This document shows positions 23,242 through 34,500 of a stretch of 64,000 nt of DNA, one piece after another. This DNA comes from Chionoecetes opilio (taxonomy: Eukaryota; Arthropoda; Malacostraca; Decapoda; Majidae): NCBI GenBank assembly GCA_016584305.1, contig JACEEZ010024063.1, forward strand, positions 136,001 to 200,000, written 5' to 3'. Made by a program: the position numbers and the translations under genes. Within the stretch, counting starts at the first letter, position 1. Every line of letters begins with the position of its first letter. The notes under the pieces were generated by a model. That model ran no database searches, was not told the origin of the DNA, and saw nothing but the letters and a program-made list of their open reading frames with translations.

Positions 23242-23344
23242 CCCTTAAAAGTGCACTTCATCACTGTCCCTCTATTCTAGGTGACGTCAGCATGTCCCTC
23301 CCATTAATTATTAAAGTGTTCACGTGGACAAAATTCCCTAGGAA

Positions 23345-23488
23345 CGGCTGGTGGGAGGGAGAGAAGGAGGGAAGGAAGGGGGAGAGGGAGAGAAGGAGGG
23401 ATGGGAGGGAGGGAGGGGAGGGAGGGAGGGAAGGGAGGGAGAGAGGGAAGGAGAGAAGGAGGGAAGGAGGGAGAGAAGGAAGGCAGTA
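23345..23488. repeat. GGGA/GGAA purine tract
   Basis: About 140 bp of GGAGGGA-type units, purine only on the plus strand. Confidence 0.95.
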
Positions 23489-23585
23489 GAGTTATGGGCT
23501 GCCTTAGCCCACAACAAGATGGCTGACTGACAGTTCACTGACTTCAACTCGCGCGGCTGAGGGCGTCTCCACCCATACTACCTCC

Positions 23586-23681
23586 ATGGTTGGTGTGGTG
23601 TGCTGCCTTGCCCTCATACTCCTTATACTGCTGCTGCTGTCTGGGCCTGTCCACCACCACCACCACCCTGATAAAAAATAG
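23586..23681 (+). CDS. possible 31-aa secretory-leader-like small ORF
   Basis: ATG in context CCTCCATGG opens a frame MVGVVCCLALILLILLLLLS-like core followed by GPVHHHHHPDKK and TAG. The leucine-rich core looks like a signal peptide, but no splice donor or continuation was found. It follows a purine tract and a CAAGATGGC motif, both common near promoters. It may be a leader exon or chance; low confidence. Confidence 0.2.
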   Translation: MVGVVCCLALILLILLLLSGPVHHHHHPDKK

Positions 23682-23734
23682 GGGAAATGTATGATTCCTT
23701 CACCAAACATTCATTGCCTTCCTCAAACTCAGAT

Positions 23735-24112
23735 CTAACATGACATTACTACTAATGTTAGGAGGTTGTAACTTCCTAACCTAACCCAACCACTCTTAAA
23801 AGTTATCATGTCTAGTGCAATAACAAAAGCGATAAAGGTCACGAGAATAAAAGAAAGGGGCGTGGAAACATTACCTTCCATCCCTGAGGTTAGACGGCCG
23901 ATGATACGCTTCCAACTATCTCTGTCCATTGTCTCTACTTCTTCAATGCCCAATGCTGCCAGATCCTCTTCAACAACACTGCTTCCATGTCTTCCTTGGC
24001 CTGCCCGGTGGAAGGCGACCTGAAACTTTCACTCCAACACCTCTCCCCAATGCCTCACCACCTTCTCTTCTCTTCACGTGCCCAAACCACCTCAATCTCC
24101 TTCTAGTCTAGC
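23735..24112 (-). mobile_element. LINE C-terminal/3' fragment
   Basis: Minus strand reads RRRLRWFGHVKRREG, then GRPRKTWKQC, a frameshift, then DLAALGIEEVETMDRDSWKR. This is the conserved tail of a decapod non-LTR element (LRWFGHVxR...GRPRxxW). Related shorter pieces are at 13908-13985 and 20258-20395. Confidence 0.8.
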
Positions 24113-24520
24113 CTATTATGACATCATGTGTCGCTTTCTGGCAACCATATTAAATACTTCCTTTTCTATTTTCTTCAATTTCTGCATCAAAATACGGTTA
24201 ACCAACGATGTCCGAGGTTCTTGAAAGATACATATTGATGTTAAGTTAAAATTTAAATGCTTTATATGTATAATAATAACGTCTCTTAACATTTATAGCG
24301 GCATACACGGACACAAGAATACTTTGTTAACCCAATCTTACACTTCACTCACACTATCATGGCACCTTTCAAACCATATACAGTCCCTCCTCCATACTCT
24401 TTGTGACATCAGGATGACCACCTCTTCCATCATATCCTTCATCTAAACCTGCCCAAACCACTCCAGCATTCATATCTTCCTACATTCCATAAACACATTA
24501 ACATTCACTCTATACATTTC
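24113..24520. other. probable worn LINE sequence
   Basis: C/T-rich sequence continuing from the LINE fragment; no frame survives. Confidence 0.4.
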
Positions 24521-24808
24521 CTCCGTGGTGTAGTAGCTAGGCGTGGTTCCTGGTTCGAATCCGAGCCAAGGCAAGTCAGCGGCCAGCCAAACCAGCTGTT
24601 GTTCCTCCCTTTATGGGTTGGTCGATAAATGGGTACCTGGGGAAACCTGGGGAAGGTAACTGTAGTAACGCAGATGTCACACTAGCCCCGAGTAACGGAT
24701 TCTCACCCACCACAGGCTCAAAGGTTAATGCCACGGAGATGAGCACCGAGGCCACGTCAGGCAAAATAGCGTATGCCCGCCCCCATCTTTACCTTTATCT
24801 TTATAAAT
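24521..24808 (+). mobile_element. tRNA-derived SINE, family 1
   Basis: Head CTCCGTGGTGTAGTAGCTAG (A box) and GGTTCGAATCC (B box), body GTTGGTCGATAAATGGGTAC and GAGATGAGCACCGAGGCCAC, tail CTTTACCTTTATCTTTATA. The best preserved copy of the family in the window. Confidence 0.9.
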
Positions 24809-25155
24809 GCTCGTCCAAACATTTCACTCCATACTAATTCTTCCACTCTGCCTTTCATACTTGGTTACTTATCTGCCCAAGTGCAACGTTGTGCCAGATA
24901 ATGCAAATTATGCTTTATGATAAATCAAGGTTTTGAAAAAGAAAAAACTTTATTATGAAATATGGTATCATTATTATAGAAATGTTTGGTTTTCACTTCA
25001 ATTACTGGATAACAATATGGTGGAAGATAATCTATGGTACTTATAAGCGAGCACTAAAGAATGTGAGTACAATTAAAACTGCTTTCATTGTGAATCTGAA
25101 AGGAATTACACTAGTTTTCCTTAATATGATTGTTTATTCCAGTAGTAACTATACT

Positions 25156-25356
25156 CGTTGCACGTTTAGTTGGCGAAAATAGGGCCCTCACTCCCCCATT
25201 CCGAACGCACGGGATTGGCTGAGGTGTTGGGTGTGGGGGCTTTAGGGCGGAACTTGGAGTAAGGCATTCTCACCCAACACCCAACAACTCAACCAATCCC
25301 GTGCGTTTGGAAAAGGGGAGTAAAGGGGCCCCATTTTCACTATCTTAACGTGCGGC
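25156..25356. mobile_element. MITE, CGTGC...GGGGCC termini (copy 2)
   Basis: GCACGTTTAGTTGGCGAAAA and TTTTCACTATCTTAACGTGC are the inverted ends. Inner paired motifs CGAACGCACGGGATTGGCTG and AACCAATCCCGTGCGTTTGG match copy 1 at 19772-19965. Confidence 0.82.
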
Positions 25357-26280
25357 GCGTATCGTTTTCATTATTGATGTCCAACACACAGTATCCAAAG
25401 AGAGAATACAGAATCCCCGGCGTACTCAAACAGTGGCAACACCAAACACAGGTGTGCTCGATGCAACATGTTACATCTTTCTTTCACAACTTTCAACTCA
25501 GCAATTTTATGTTTACACTTACTCTTACAAGGCTAGGTATGAGGGGAGAAATTCATTAGGCCACAGAGTTGATGTAATGGAAGTGATGCTAAGATACTTC
25601 AATCAACGTACGACTAACATTTGTATGAACGTAAACACACATACAATAAATAGAAATGTGATTGACGAGTCGTACCTGAAGGCCGTCACTATACTGTGTC
25701 AGACTGGCATCAAAAGTGGGAGAAAACAAGTGTAATAGTATCACATATGTACTATAATAGGAGCATGTCACATGTACAAAACTATGAGCTGCAAACATTA
25801 TTTATAAATATGACAAATTTGTAAACATGAAGTCTATATATAATTCATTGCAAATTATTGTGACATCAAACTGAAGAAAACACCAACATATGCAAAGGTT
25901 ATTTGAGGATACAACAAAAAGATTGCACTCGAGCAAGTATACTAAGATTAACTTCAATAATTACATCAGATAATGTGACATACGTATCTAATTAAGAAGT
26001 AAATTGAATTCAAAATTTGTAAAATCATGACAAGCAAGAAGAGTTGCTTGGGAACTCCAACACAAGAAAGTTTCACTGCAACAAGTGAACCAAAACTAAG
26101 AGATGAAAGGCACACTGACAGGTGTAAAAACAGGTGACGATCTCCTTCATCATCTGTTAGTGTAAGATAGGAAAGTCAAATTGTGTGAATGTGTGTATTC
26201 ATCTAGTTGTATTTTACAGGGCCTGAGCAACGCTCGTATGGCCCCGTCTCTATATCAACATTTATTTTATCATTCATCCT
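25357..26280. other. intergenic, no gene seen
   Basis: AT-rich unique-looking sequence. Two overlapping open frames at 25350-25735 lack recognisable motifs and biased codon use. Confidence 0.45.
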
Positions 26281-26289
26281 TAGTGTTTT

Positions 26290-26487
26290 AGTGTTGGCCG
26301 AAGCCACCACCCCGGGAGGGGGGTCACAAACCCCCGGCTAACACCCGGTACCCATTCACTGCTGGGTGGACAGGGGCTCGGGTTTTTAAGAAGACCGCCT
26401 GTCTGTCTTCGCTCCGCCCGGGGATCGAACCCGGGACTTCTCGGTTGTGAGCCGAGCGTGCTAACCCTTACACTACGGAGTCCCCAA
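26290..26487 (-). mobile_element. tRNA(Val-CAC)-headed SINE, family 3
   Basis: Minus strand: GACTCCGTAGTGTAAGGGTT then an anticodon stem-loop CTCGG-CTCACAA-CCGAG, B box GGTTCGATCCC, and an acceptor-side CGGAGC pairing with only part of the 5' side. It continues into a SINE body ending in GTGTTAGCCGGGGGTTTGTG. The tRNA half folds but lacks a full acceptor stem and is fused to a body, so it is a SINE, not a tRNA gene. Confidence 0.82.
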
Positions 26488-26742
26488 GTGTGTGTGTATC
26501 TGTGTGTGTGTGTGTGTGTGCAGTGAAGGTCTCGCGGTGGTACATCACAGTCCAAACTAAAATTACCCAATGAAGAAGCTAAATAAGAATCTAGCAGGAG
26601 ACATTTTGATTTTAAATATATATTGGTCTCAAAATTAAATTGTTTAAATTCTTCTTTGGAAATTTCCGTATAGATGGGAATATGTGTGAGAACTATATGC
26701 ATTATCTCCTCCCCTTAAGAGTATTGAAGAGTATCATAATTG

Positions 26743-28115
26743 TTAACCCCTTAAGGCCCAGACCGTAATTTTCATTGTAATTTGACTACCATTAGATGAT
26801 TTAAATTACCGTATTTTACGGCTTATAAGATGCACTTTTTCCCAAAAAAATACCCTGAAAAACACTAGTGCGTCTTCCAAGACGAATGTTGTAGGGTTAG
26901 CTTAGCTAGCTATTTAATTCAGCCTCTTATATGATGTAACCTCAGTACATACCTGTTAAGAAAATTTAGAAAACCATAAGACATTCAAATCAACTACCAA
27001 TCTGTCCTCACCCTGTGATGTTTGCACGATACTGGCGGGAGCCTTTCCGCCCCGGCAAATTGGCGCCAACAGCCATTGCGTGTATAAGGAACTTTTTTGT
27101 TACATTAAATGAAAATTTGTATACTTATGTACATGCAGCCACCACAAATACTACACGCATACAGGAAAATTCAAACAATACGTGGTGAGGCACAGGAGGC
27201 AGGCAACGTAGTGAGGCACGGGAGGGCGTGAGAGTGTTTACACTCTGGACAACAAAGCCAGACTCAGCTGATCGGCACATCAGGGGTGCGTTCAGTAAGG
27301 GATTTCGTACGATTCTAATTGCAATTTCGCAATTCGAAATTTCGGTTTTCTCTCCCGCACACAGACTCGAGGAGTTGATTTGCCGCTGGGTTGCCAGCTG
27401 GCGCCACAATAAGGTATGTAAACAAAGGCCAAAAAAAGCCTTTCCTCTTCTCTCTCCTCTTCTTGCCTCCTTAATATTTCATGTCCTGCTGTTATCACTT
27501 CTGCTGCATCAAATACAGGGGCATCAACAAGTTATTCTGCAAGAATAAGAATAGCCACAGCGATAAATTTCGACAGCTGCCATCTTGGTAGCAAAATGTG
27601 TTGTCAATCGTTCAGTAGGGAAGAGACGAAACATGTTGCGCGGGGGAACCCTACTGAACGCAGCCCAGGCAGGCACGCAGCTGCGCACCGCCGCGGCAGG
27701 GTTTTTCACTCCCGCCGTCCGACCTACGTATACATGTTCACCCAGCCATCATTACGATTTACTTATATACTATCGCATACAAGCTAGAAAATTAAAATGG
27801 CTGATGAGCAGTGCTGAGTGAAGATAATGAATAGTGAGTGTGTTCTTGTGTGAAAATGACTGTATATCGGACAACAGTTTTAGTGTTTTGTTTTTTTTCT
27901 TAGAAATTTCTTTCCAAAATATGGGTGCGTCTTCCAAGATGCAGCATCTTATAAGCCGTAAAATACGGTAATATAAGGAATATTTTATAGATATGACCTG
28001 CTTAGTATCCTTGTGCACTAGGTAACTTGGTATATTAAGTCACTTTTCGTAATTTCATGGATAACAACAGACAATTTTATATAGCAAAGGAAAGATCTGG
28101 GCGTGAAGGGGTTAA
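26743..28115. mobile_element. piggyBac-type MITE (TTAA) split by a nested transposon
   Basis: TTAA followed by CCCCTTAAGGCCCAGA at the left and TCTGGGCGTGAAGGGG then TTAA at the right. The two halves (26743-26804 and 27972-28115) together correspond to the unbroken copy at 37111-37326. The interruption is the TA-target element at 26809-27968. Confidence 0.85.
26809..27968. mobile_element. TA-target DNA transposon (CCGTATTTTACGG ends) nested in a MITE
   Basis: The ends CCGTATTTTACGGCTTATAA and its reverse complement are flanked by TA on each side. Deleting the element and one TA gives a site colinear, base for base in length, with the undisturbed MITE at 37111-37326, which proves the insertion and the 2-bp TA duplication. 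TA targets suggest the Tc1/mariner group. Internal frames show no recognisable transposase. A related element is at 35803-36439. Confidence 0.88.
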
Positions 28116-28167
28116 TGCATAATTATTTCAGCCAATCACAATATGTACACCCAAAATGTCACCAACC

Positions 28168-28521
28168 TCAAAGCTTTCTCTGTCTAGAATGAGAATCTTT
28201 ACTTCCATCTTCATTCAGGCATCTTCTTTTCCTACGCCTCTTCGACTGCCTATCACAGGAATCTTCTTCGCTGCTGCTAACAGGTCCTGGCTGAGACTTA
28301 TTATCTGCCGCGGGGGAAGTGGAGTAGCCGGCACGAGATCCTTGGCCGGCATTATATCTAGCAGGAGGCTTAATTAAAACTGTCTGACTCAGCTTGGATG
28401 GAGACTCTCGCCCTGAGGAGGTAATGGGCCGTCCGCTGGAGTGCCTGGTTAGAGCGGAGGACGAAGGGTACGTACGGACGGGCACGGATGTCGCAGCCAA
28501 GGTGACTAAGTTTGGCTGTAT
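28168..28521 (-). CDS. FBXO28: FBXO28 exon 8 (C-terminus)
   Basis: Acceptor TTTTTTCTTCAG, phase 0, stop TGA at 28168-28170. 117 aa (IQPNLVTLAATS...), Ser/Pro-rich with SSSEEDSCDRQSKRRRKRR near the end, comparable to the basic tail of vertebrate FBXO28 but longer. Confidence 0.88.
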   Translation of the reverse strand: MQPNLVTLAATSVPVRTYPSSSALTRHSSGRPITSSGRESPSKLSQTVLIKPPARYNAGQGSRAGYSTSPAADNKSQPGPVSSSEEDSCDRQSKRRRKRRCLNEDGSKDSHSRQRKL

Positions 28522-31500
28522 CTGAAGAAAAAAAGGGTAAAAATCAAACTTACCTCAACCTTACAACTTAATAACTTACTTTAACCAACTTAAAAATACT
28601 TTATAAATACATAAAAGTACGTATCAAACTTAATTCTGCAAAAGAGTGAGCACTGAAAGGTAACAGTAAAAAAGATGGTGAAAATCAAACTTATCAAATA
28701 CTTTCTAAATATATAAAAGTACATTTCAAACTTAATGCACTAAAAGCGTGAGCGCTGATAGGAATGGAGAGCTGTGTGGAGGTGAACATTGTCCGTCAGC
28801 AGTGATATTTTTCCTGGTGCCTATTTTTCCACTCTACAGCCTCAACTCATCTCCTTCTACACGCATCATTGTTCGGAATAAAAGTAGACTGTCAGAACAA
28901 GACCATCAGGACTACAGTCAGACCAGCTTAAACTGGCGGTCTGGGTCTGAGCTCAGGAATGCGCTATTGCCACATATTGAAAATAATTGAGCTTAACTTT
29001 TGTGATATTTGTGAAAGACATCACAATAGAGATATACACGTACGTATTGGTACACTTTTAACATAAATATTATACAGCAGGAGGCCTCAGACCACTCAAG
29101 CCGGACCGCCAGTTTAAGCCGGTCCGACTATAGTATTATTCTGAAAGAGGACCAAATGGGAAGCAGAAAGAAATGGCAAAGACAGTTCGAGAGCACTAAC
29201 ACACTAACACCTGATTTAAACAAATGAAAAGGCAGATTAACTTACAATATTATCAGGAACAAAGACAGCTGGACTAATAGCTGAGGTCTGTAAGCCATGA
29301 GGAACAAAGTACTGTGAGGAGGCAGGATCGTCCCTCGCCCAGCTGTTACTCGTGCTGCTCGAACTGCCACTTTGTTTATCCCTTGTGTGTCCGCCTGCCC
29401 TCAGCACCTCGTTGAGCCGCGTGTCATATTCCAGCATCTTGCGGCTCAGCTGGAATGCATGATGGATTCAGTCGTCAAGTAGTTAATGCAGTGTCAATAG
29501 GGAGTTTTAAAAGGAGGCTGGATAAATTCATGGATGGGGATGAAAGGTGGATGTAGGCAGTGTTAGGTATCAGGATATAAGATAAGATACTTTGATCCTA
29601 TCTAGACACTTTGCAAGTACCAACTACAAGGTTATTGACTATACAAAGCGCCACCACGCCAGGACGAACTTGGTGGACTCGAACCGCTGACCGAATGCGC
29701 AGGGACGCTGCACACACGAGCTCACGACTCTACCAACCATGCCACCCTGACAGGTTAGGTATCAGGAACTACCACGTGTAGGTCTCACGGTATCTTGCAG
29801 CTTCCTTATTTACTTATGGTCTTATGTTCTTATATGATTGAGTTATCAAAGCATGTAATTAAAAGTATATATCAAGAAAAGACTCGATAAATATTTTTGG
29901 GGGAAATTTATCAGAACATGAAATTAAAAGTATAAATCAAGAAAAGACTATCGATAAATATTTTTTTTAAGTAGCAACTATCTAAAACCTTGACTCTGAT
30001 TGTCAAAAAAATATTGGATCATACAGGAGCAGAATTTGGCTTTGTTTTTTTTACATTTGTGCCTATAGCGCGTGTAGGCAGTGATCTCCAGGGGTGGGAT
30101 GGTAGGCCCTGGAGGTTCACTTGAGGGCTCTGATGGTTGGCCCTCACCCGTGGTGGCGCAAGCAGGATATTTATAGTGACGCCTGTGATTAGAGGCTCAT
30201 GCCGCCCCCTGTGTCCTCCGATGCACTCGTAATCGAAGGTAGAATTATTGGGCAGCATGTGGGTGTTCTTAGGCCACTCGACGCTGCAGAAAAATTTTAA
30301 GTGGATTTTGGTTCACATCGGGGATCTACCTCTGGTTACCGAGAACCCCACTCGGAGACGCTAACCACTCTGCTACCGCCTCCCCAAGATGCATAGCATC
30401 TGAGCTTCCAAAACTGAACATTGTTCTGAACCTAAATGTTCTTAAATTGGGGAAAAGCCTGAACTTTAGATAAGAGAAATTCCCAATAAGCTAGTAACAC
30501 AGGACCTCCCTCTTCAGGATCCAAATTGTTGATAAGATATTTTTGCATTACTTTCTAAAAATTGTTCCTCTCTTTAATTATTTTTGTACAACTCACATAT
30601 GACGCTGGTGACTGTTACTGGTCTGTGTATTAATGGTTATTTTAATTCACTCACCTCAGAAAGTTTTCCTTCCTGGCTTGTCAACTTTGTGGCCTGCTCA
30701 GATATGATGCGATTCTGTTCTAGAGTCACTTTTTCTTGCTCATTCAGTTTTCGTCGTACTTCATTAATCTGTAAAATAGAACAAATATTACTTCTTATAG
30801 GCGATCAGCCTGGGGGGTTGGTCGGTATCAAATTAGGGCGAGAATGCTAATAGTGTTTTTTGGGAAGGTATAAATGCCTAGAGTTAGAAAACATGTGATA
30901 GCATTGTGGCAGTGGCAGCTTTATGGGAGTTATCCCCCTTTTCCAAACTGTATATTATATAATTATATAAATATACATACATATAATTAAAAAAAAAAAT
31001 CTTTTTCAGGTGTCGTATTTCATCGGCGAGAGACGGACCGGACGATCGACTGGCGACGTTGGAGACCCTCGAGGAGACCACCACTGCCGGAAGACCAGCC
31101 GGCCCGCAGGTCGTGCGTTCAGAGAAAGTCGGGTTTTTGGAGTGGAGAGGTAGAGTAGCAGCCGACTACCTCTCGAAGCTATTGTTGAAGGCTGGTGATG
31201 TAGAGAAGAATCCGGGACCAGAATCCGGTGTCGTGGTAGCTGTGGAACTTCAACGTAGGAGGCCTGGAATGTCCGTTAACATGGAAACGCCACAGGCACC
31301 CGCCAAGAAACTGTGCATCATACACCAGGCAGTATCCGACGGAGATGAACATTTTGTCAGTCCTCAAAGCCATGCCTCCTGGTTAACCTTACTTGAAGCC
31401 GCCAAAGTCAGGAACCATGTCCCCATTCTAGACGTTTCAAAAACGCTTCAGGACAAAGAAGTTCCAATTATATTCTATCATCGAAAATGTAGAAGCATGT

Positions 31501-34500
31501 TCACCATGAAAAGGAGACTTGGAAACTCTGAAAAGTAAAGCAGGTGAATGTAGTAGTGATCTATCTGGTAGTAGTGACTGTCCTCCAAAAAAGTCTTCCA
31601 GAACATCAACACATGAATCAAGAGTTTATGCTCCGATCTGCGTATTCTGTAGCAAGGTCAAGTTCAAAAAGCACTCCAATACACGTGAAACACTTACGCT
31701 AGCTTCACAACTGAGAGTAGATCAAACACTAAGAGAGAGTGCCGTCAGAAATGCAGACGGCAGGATGATAGCACTAACCAGTAGAGACATTGTTGCCACA
31801 GAGGCACACTACCACGCTTCATGCTATAGGAATTACACTAGGAACAAAGAGGACAGCAATGAGAATGAAGAAGAGAAAGTAACAGATGAATTTATACTGT
31901 ATCACAAGGTTGAAGGAGAAGCTTACCAAGAACTTTTCGAATACATCAGAGAAGATATTATCCCCAACAAGAGGATTATACCAGTCACCTCCTTGACCAC
32001 AAAATTGGAATCATTAATGTTGTCTGGTGGAGTTAATCTTCTGAAGGATTCAATAAAGAAGAATATGCACAGAAGACTGAAATCCGAGCTTGGAGGTGCA
32101 GTAGAAATATTTTCCGACGACAAGGGAAAGTTGTTGATGGTTCCATGCTGTGTCTCATTAAAGGATGTTGTCTTGGAAAATCAAAATCTACATAGGGAGC
32201 TCAAGCTTTGGAAGGCAAAGTCTACAGATATCAACAAGATCATAGATCAGACTTCGTCACATATCCGAACGGCCATCAAGAAGGACATGATTTTCACCCC
32301 GTGGCCATATCATCCGTCTGATGTAGCTACTCATATCGCCATACCAAATGAGTTACAGCGATTTCTGGTCGGGCTCCTCACTGGAGATACAACTAGTACT
32401 ACGAATAAATCCCAAAGGACTGCTATTCTTGTCGAGTCATTTAGCCAGGACATGATATACGCTGTTACACGTGGGCAGTATAAACCACCAAAACATTTCC
32501 TGCTTCCTTATGCGGTAAAAGCACTCACTGGAAACACTGAGGTCATTCGGATACTGAATAAGTTTGGACATGGGGTGTCTTATGACCAGCTGGAAGAGAA
32601 TGATACCGCTCTGTGTCTGCAGAAGTTGGCAATGGGCTTCAACCAGAGAGCTGTTCTACCACTCTCCATCAAGCCCCATGTCTTCACAAATCTTGCATGG
32701 GATAATATAGACAGACTGGAGGAGACACTTGATAGGCCCATAAAACGAAATTTAAAAATTTCATAATTATTGGGTGTATTTTGGCGGCCATTTTGGAAAA
32801 AGGGAGATAACTCATATAAAGCTGCCACCCCCACAATGCTATCACATGTTTTCTAACTCTAGGCATTTATACCTTCTCAAAAAACACTCTTAGCATTCTC
32901 GCCCTAATTTGATACCGGTGAGCAAAATTTCGGACCGGGGCTGACCGACTATTAGGACTATTTCATGCCCTATAACTATCATACACACATATTTAGGGCA
33001 ATATTTAGGTCAGATTATATTTAATGACAACTACTATACAAAATGTTTCTTCAGTACATTAACTCCTGAACATAATAGTACAGAAGGCAATTCCTTCATT
33101 CAGTACTAACTGCATTACTCACAACAGTAACCTCTATTTCTCTGAACACCTTTGAACTTTGCTTCAAAAACTAAATTTGAAGAAAGATCCCGTATTGTAT
33201 CCCATAAATGGTATACAAGAGTTTTGATTTACAAGAGTTCAATGCTACAAGAACTACCTCATGTAGGTCTCACGATCTCTTGCAGCTTGCTTTTTTTTTT
33301 CTCTTATGTTCTTATGTATTATCATAATTATATAATATTATTAATATGTAATATAATTATATTATATAACATCATTTTCAATGATGGTATCAATCAATCA
33401 TTGGGGGCATACGCCAGGGGGCGCGTCGCCTCGCCCACCCTACGACGCCACTCCCGGGGGTCACCACGCGCGAGTTCCCATGCAGGCTCCTTTCCCATAC
33501 CAAGCAGCTCTCGACAAGAAACATCAACTTGCCCCAGCCACGAGCCTTGTGGGCTCCCCCTTGGCCTCCTCCACGCCGGATTGTCTCTTACAGATACAAC
33601 CCGATGGGAAGGATCGGTTTCAGGGTACCGTGCCACATGCCCATATAGCCGAAGTTGGCGCTGATGGACTATGCAGGTAATAGGCCTCGATTCAGTCTCA
33701 CGGTGCAATCGCTGATTTGACACGTAATCATCCCAGCGATACCCCATGATTCTGCGAAGACACTTATTACCAAAGGCATTGATTCGTCTCTTCAAGTCAC
33801 TATTTAGTGTCCATGTCTCACAACCATAGAGTAAGACAGGGATCACAAGCGATTTGAAGATCCGGATCTTTGTCCTCCTGCACAGGTACCGACAACGCCA
33901 AATACTCCCGCTGAGCGAGTCCATAACACCGTGGGCTATGCCAATCCGCCGTAAGACTTCTTGACGTGACCCGCCGTCATTATGGACTGCGCTACCAAGG
34001 TATGTAAAACTTTCCAAGATCTCAATGTCCTCGCCACACGCATGAACAGACTGTACTGCTTCATCTCGTAAGTCTCCAAACACCTGGACCTTGGTCTTGA
34101 GCCAGGAGACCTCAAGTCCCAAAGGCTTTGCCTCCTCGTGCAGCGCCTCGAGAGCCATCACCAGGACCTCCAGCGACTCAGCAAAGATTACTGCATCATC
34201 GGCAAAAACAAGATCAGTGATCTTGGTGTTGCCAACGGATGCTCCACAATCACTTTGATCTACAACCTTGTCCAATACCCAGTCCATACAAGCGTTGAAA
34301 AGTGATGGGGCAAGCACGCACCCTTGCCTCACTCCTGTATTCACAGGAAAGAAGCCGGATACACCTGCCCTACCAATGATGGTATGCCTCCTGTATTATC
34401 TAAGAATATCCAAAAACATATTTACTGCCAGACGTTAACACATTGATAACCACCCCTAACAGCTGCTTGTCAGGATTGTCATTGATCAAATTTTGCTGCA

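Larger units (their letters stand above)
30823..32917 (+). mobile_element. inverted-repeat element carrying a 2A peptide and an uncharacterised zinc-finger ORF
   Basis: Terminal inverted repeats of about 123 bp (30823-30945, beginning CGGTATCAAATTAGGGCGAG, and 32795-32917) enclose a plus-strand gene. A splice-acceptor-like CTTTTTCAG sits at 31001-31009, then one frame to 31538 and another from 31519 to 32766. The 5' frame has a 2A-like motif, the 3' frame a C2HC zinc-finger-like module. The gene stops where the right repeat begins, so the element is probably an internally deleted copy. No target duplication was identified and outer boundaries may extend a few tens of bp. Confidence 0.85.

Noticed and set aside
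25350..25735. Overlapping plus-strand frames after the MITE
   Set aside because: No domain, no codon bias, no splice signals that join them.
26410..26487. tRNA-Val(CAC) gene on the minus strand
   Set aside because: Anticodon arm and B box are good, but the acceptor stem is only partly paired and the sequence runs straight into a SINE body.
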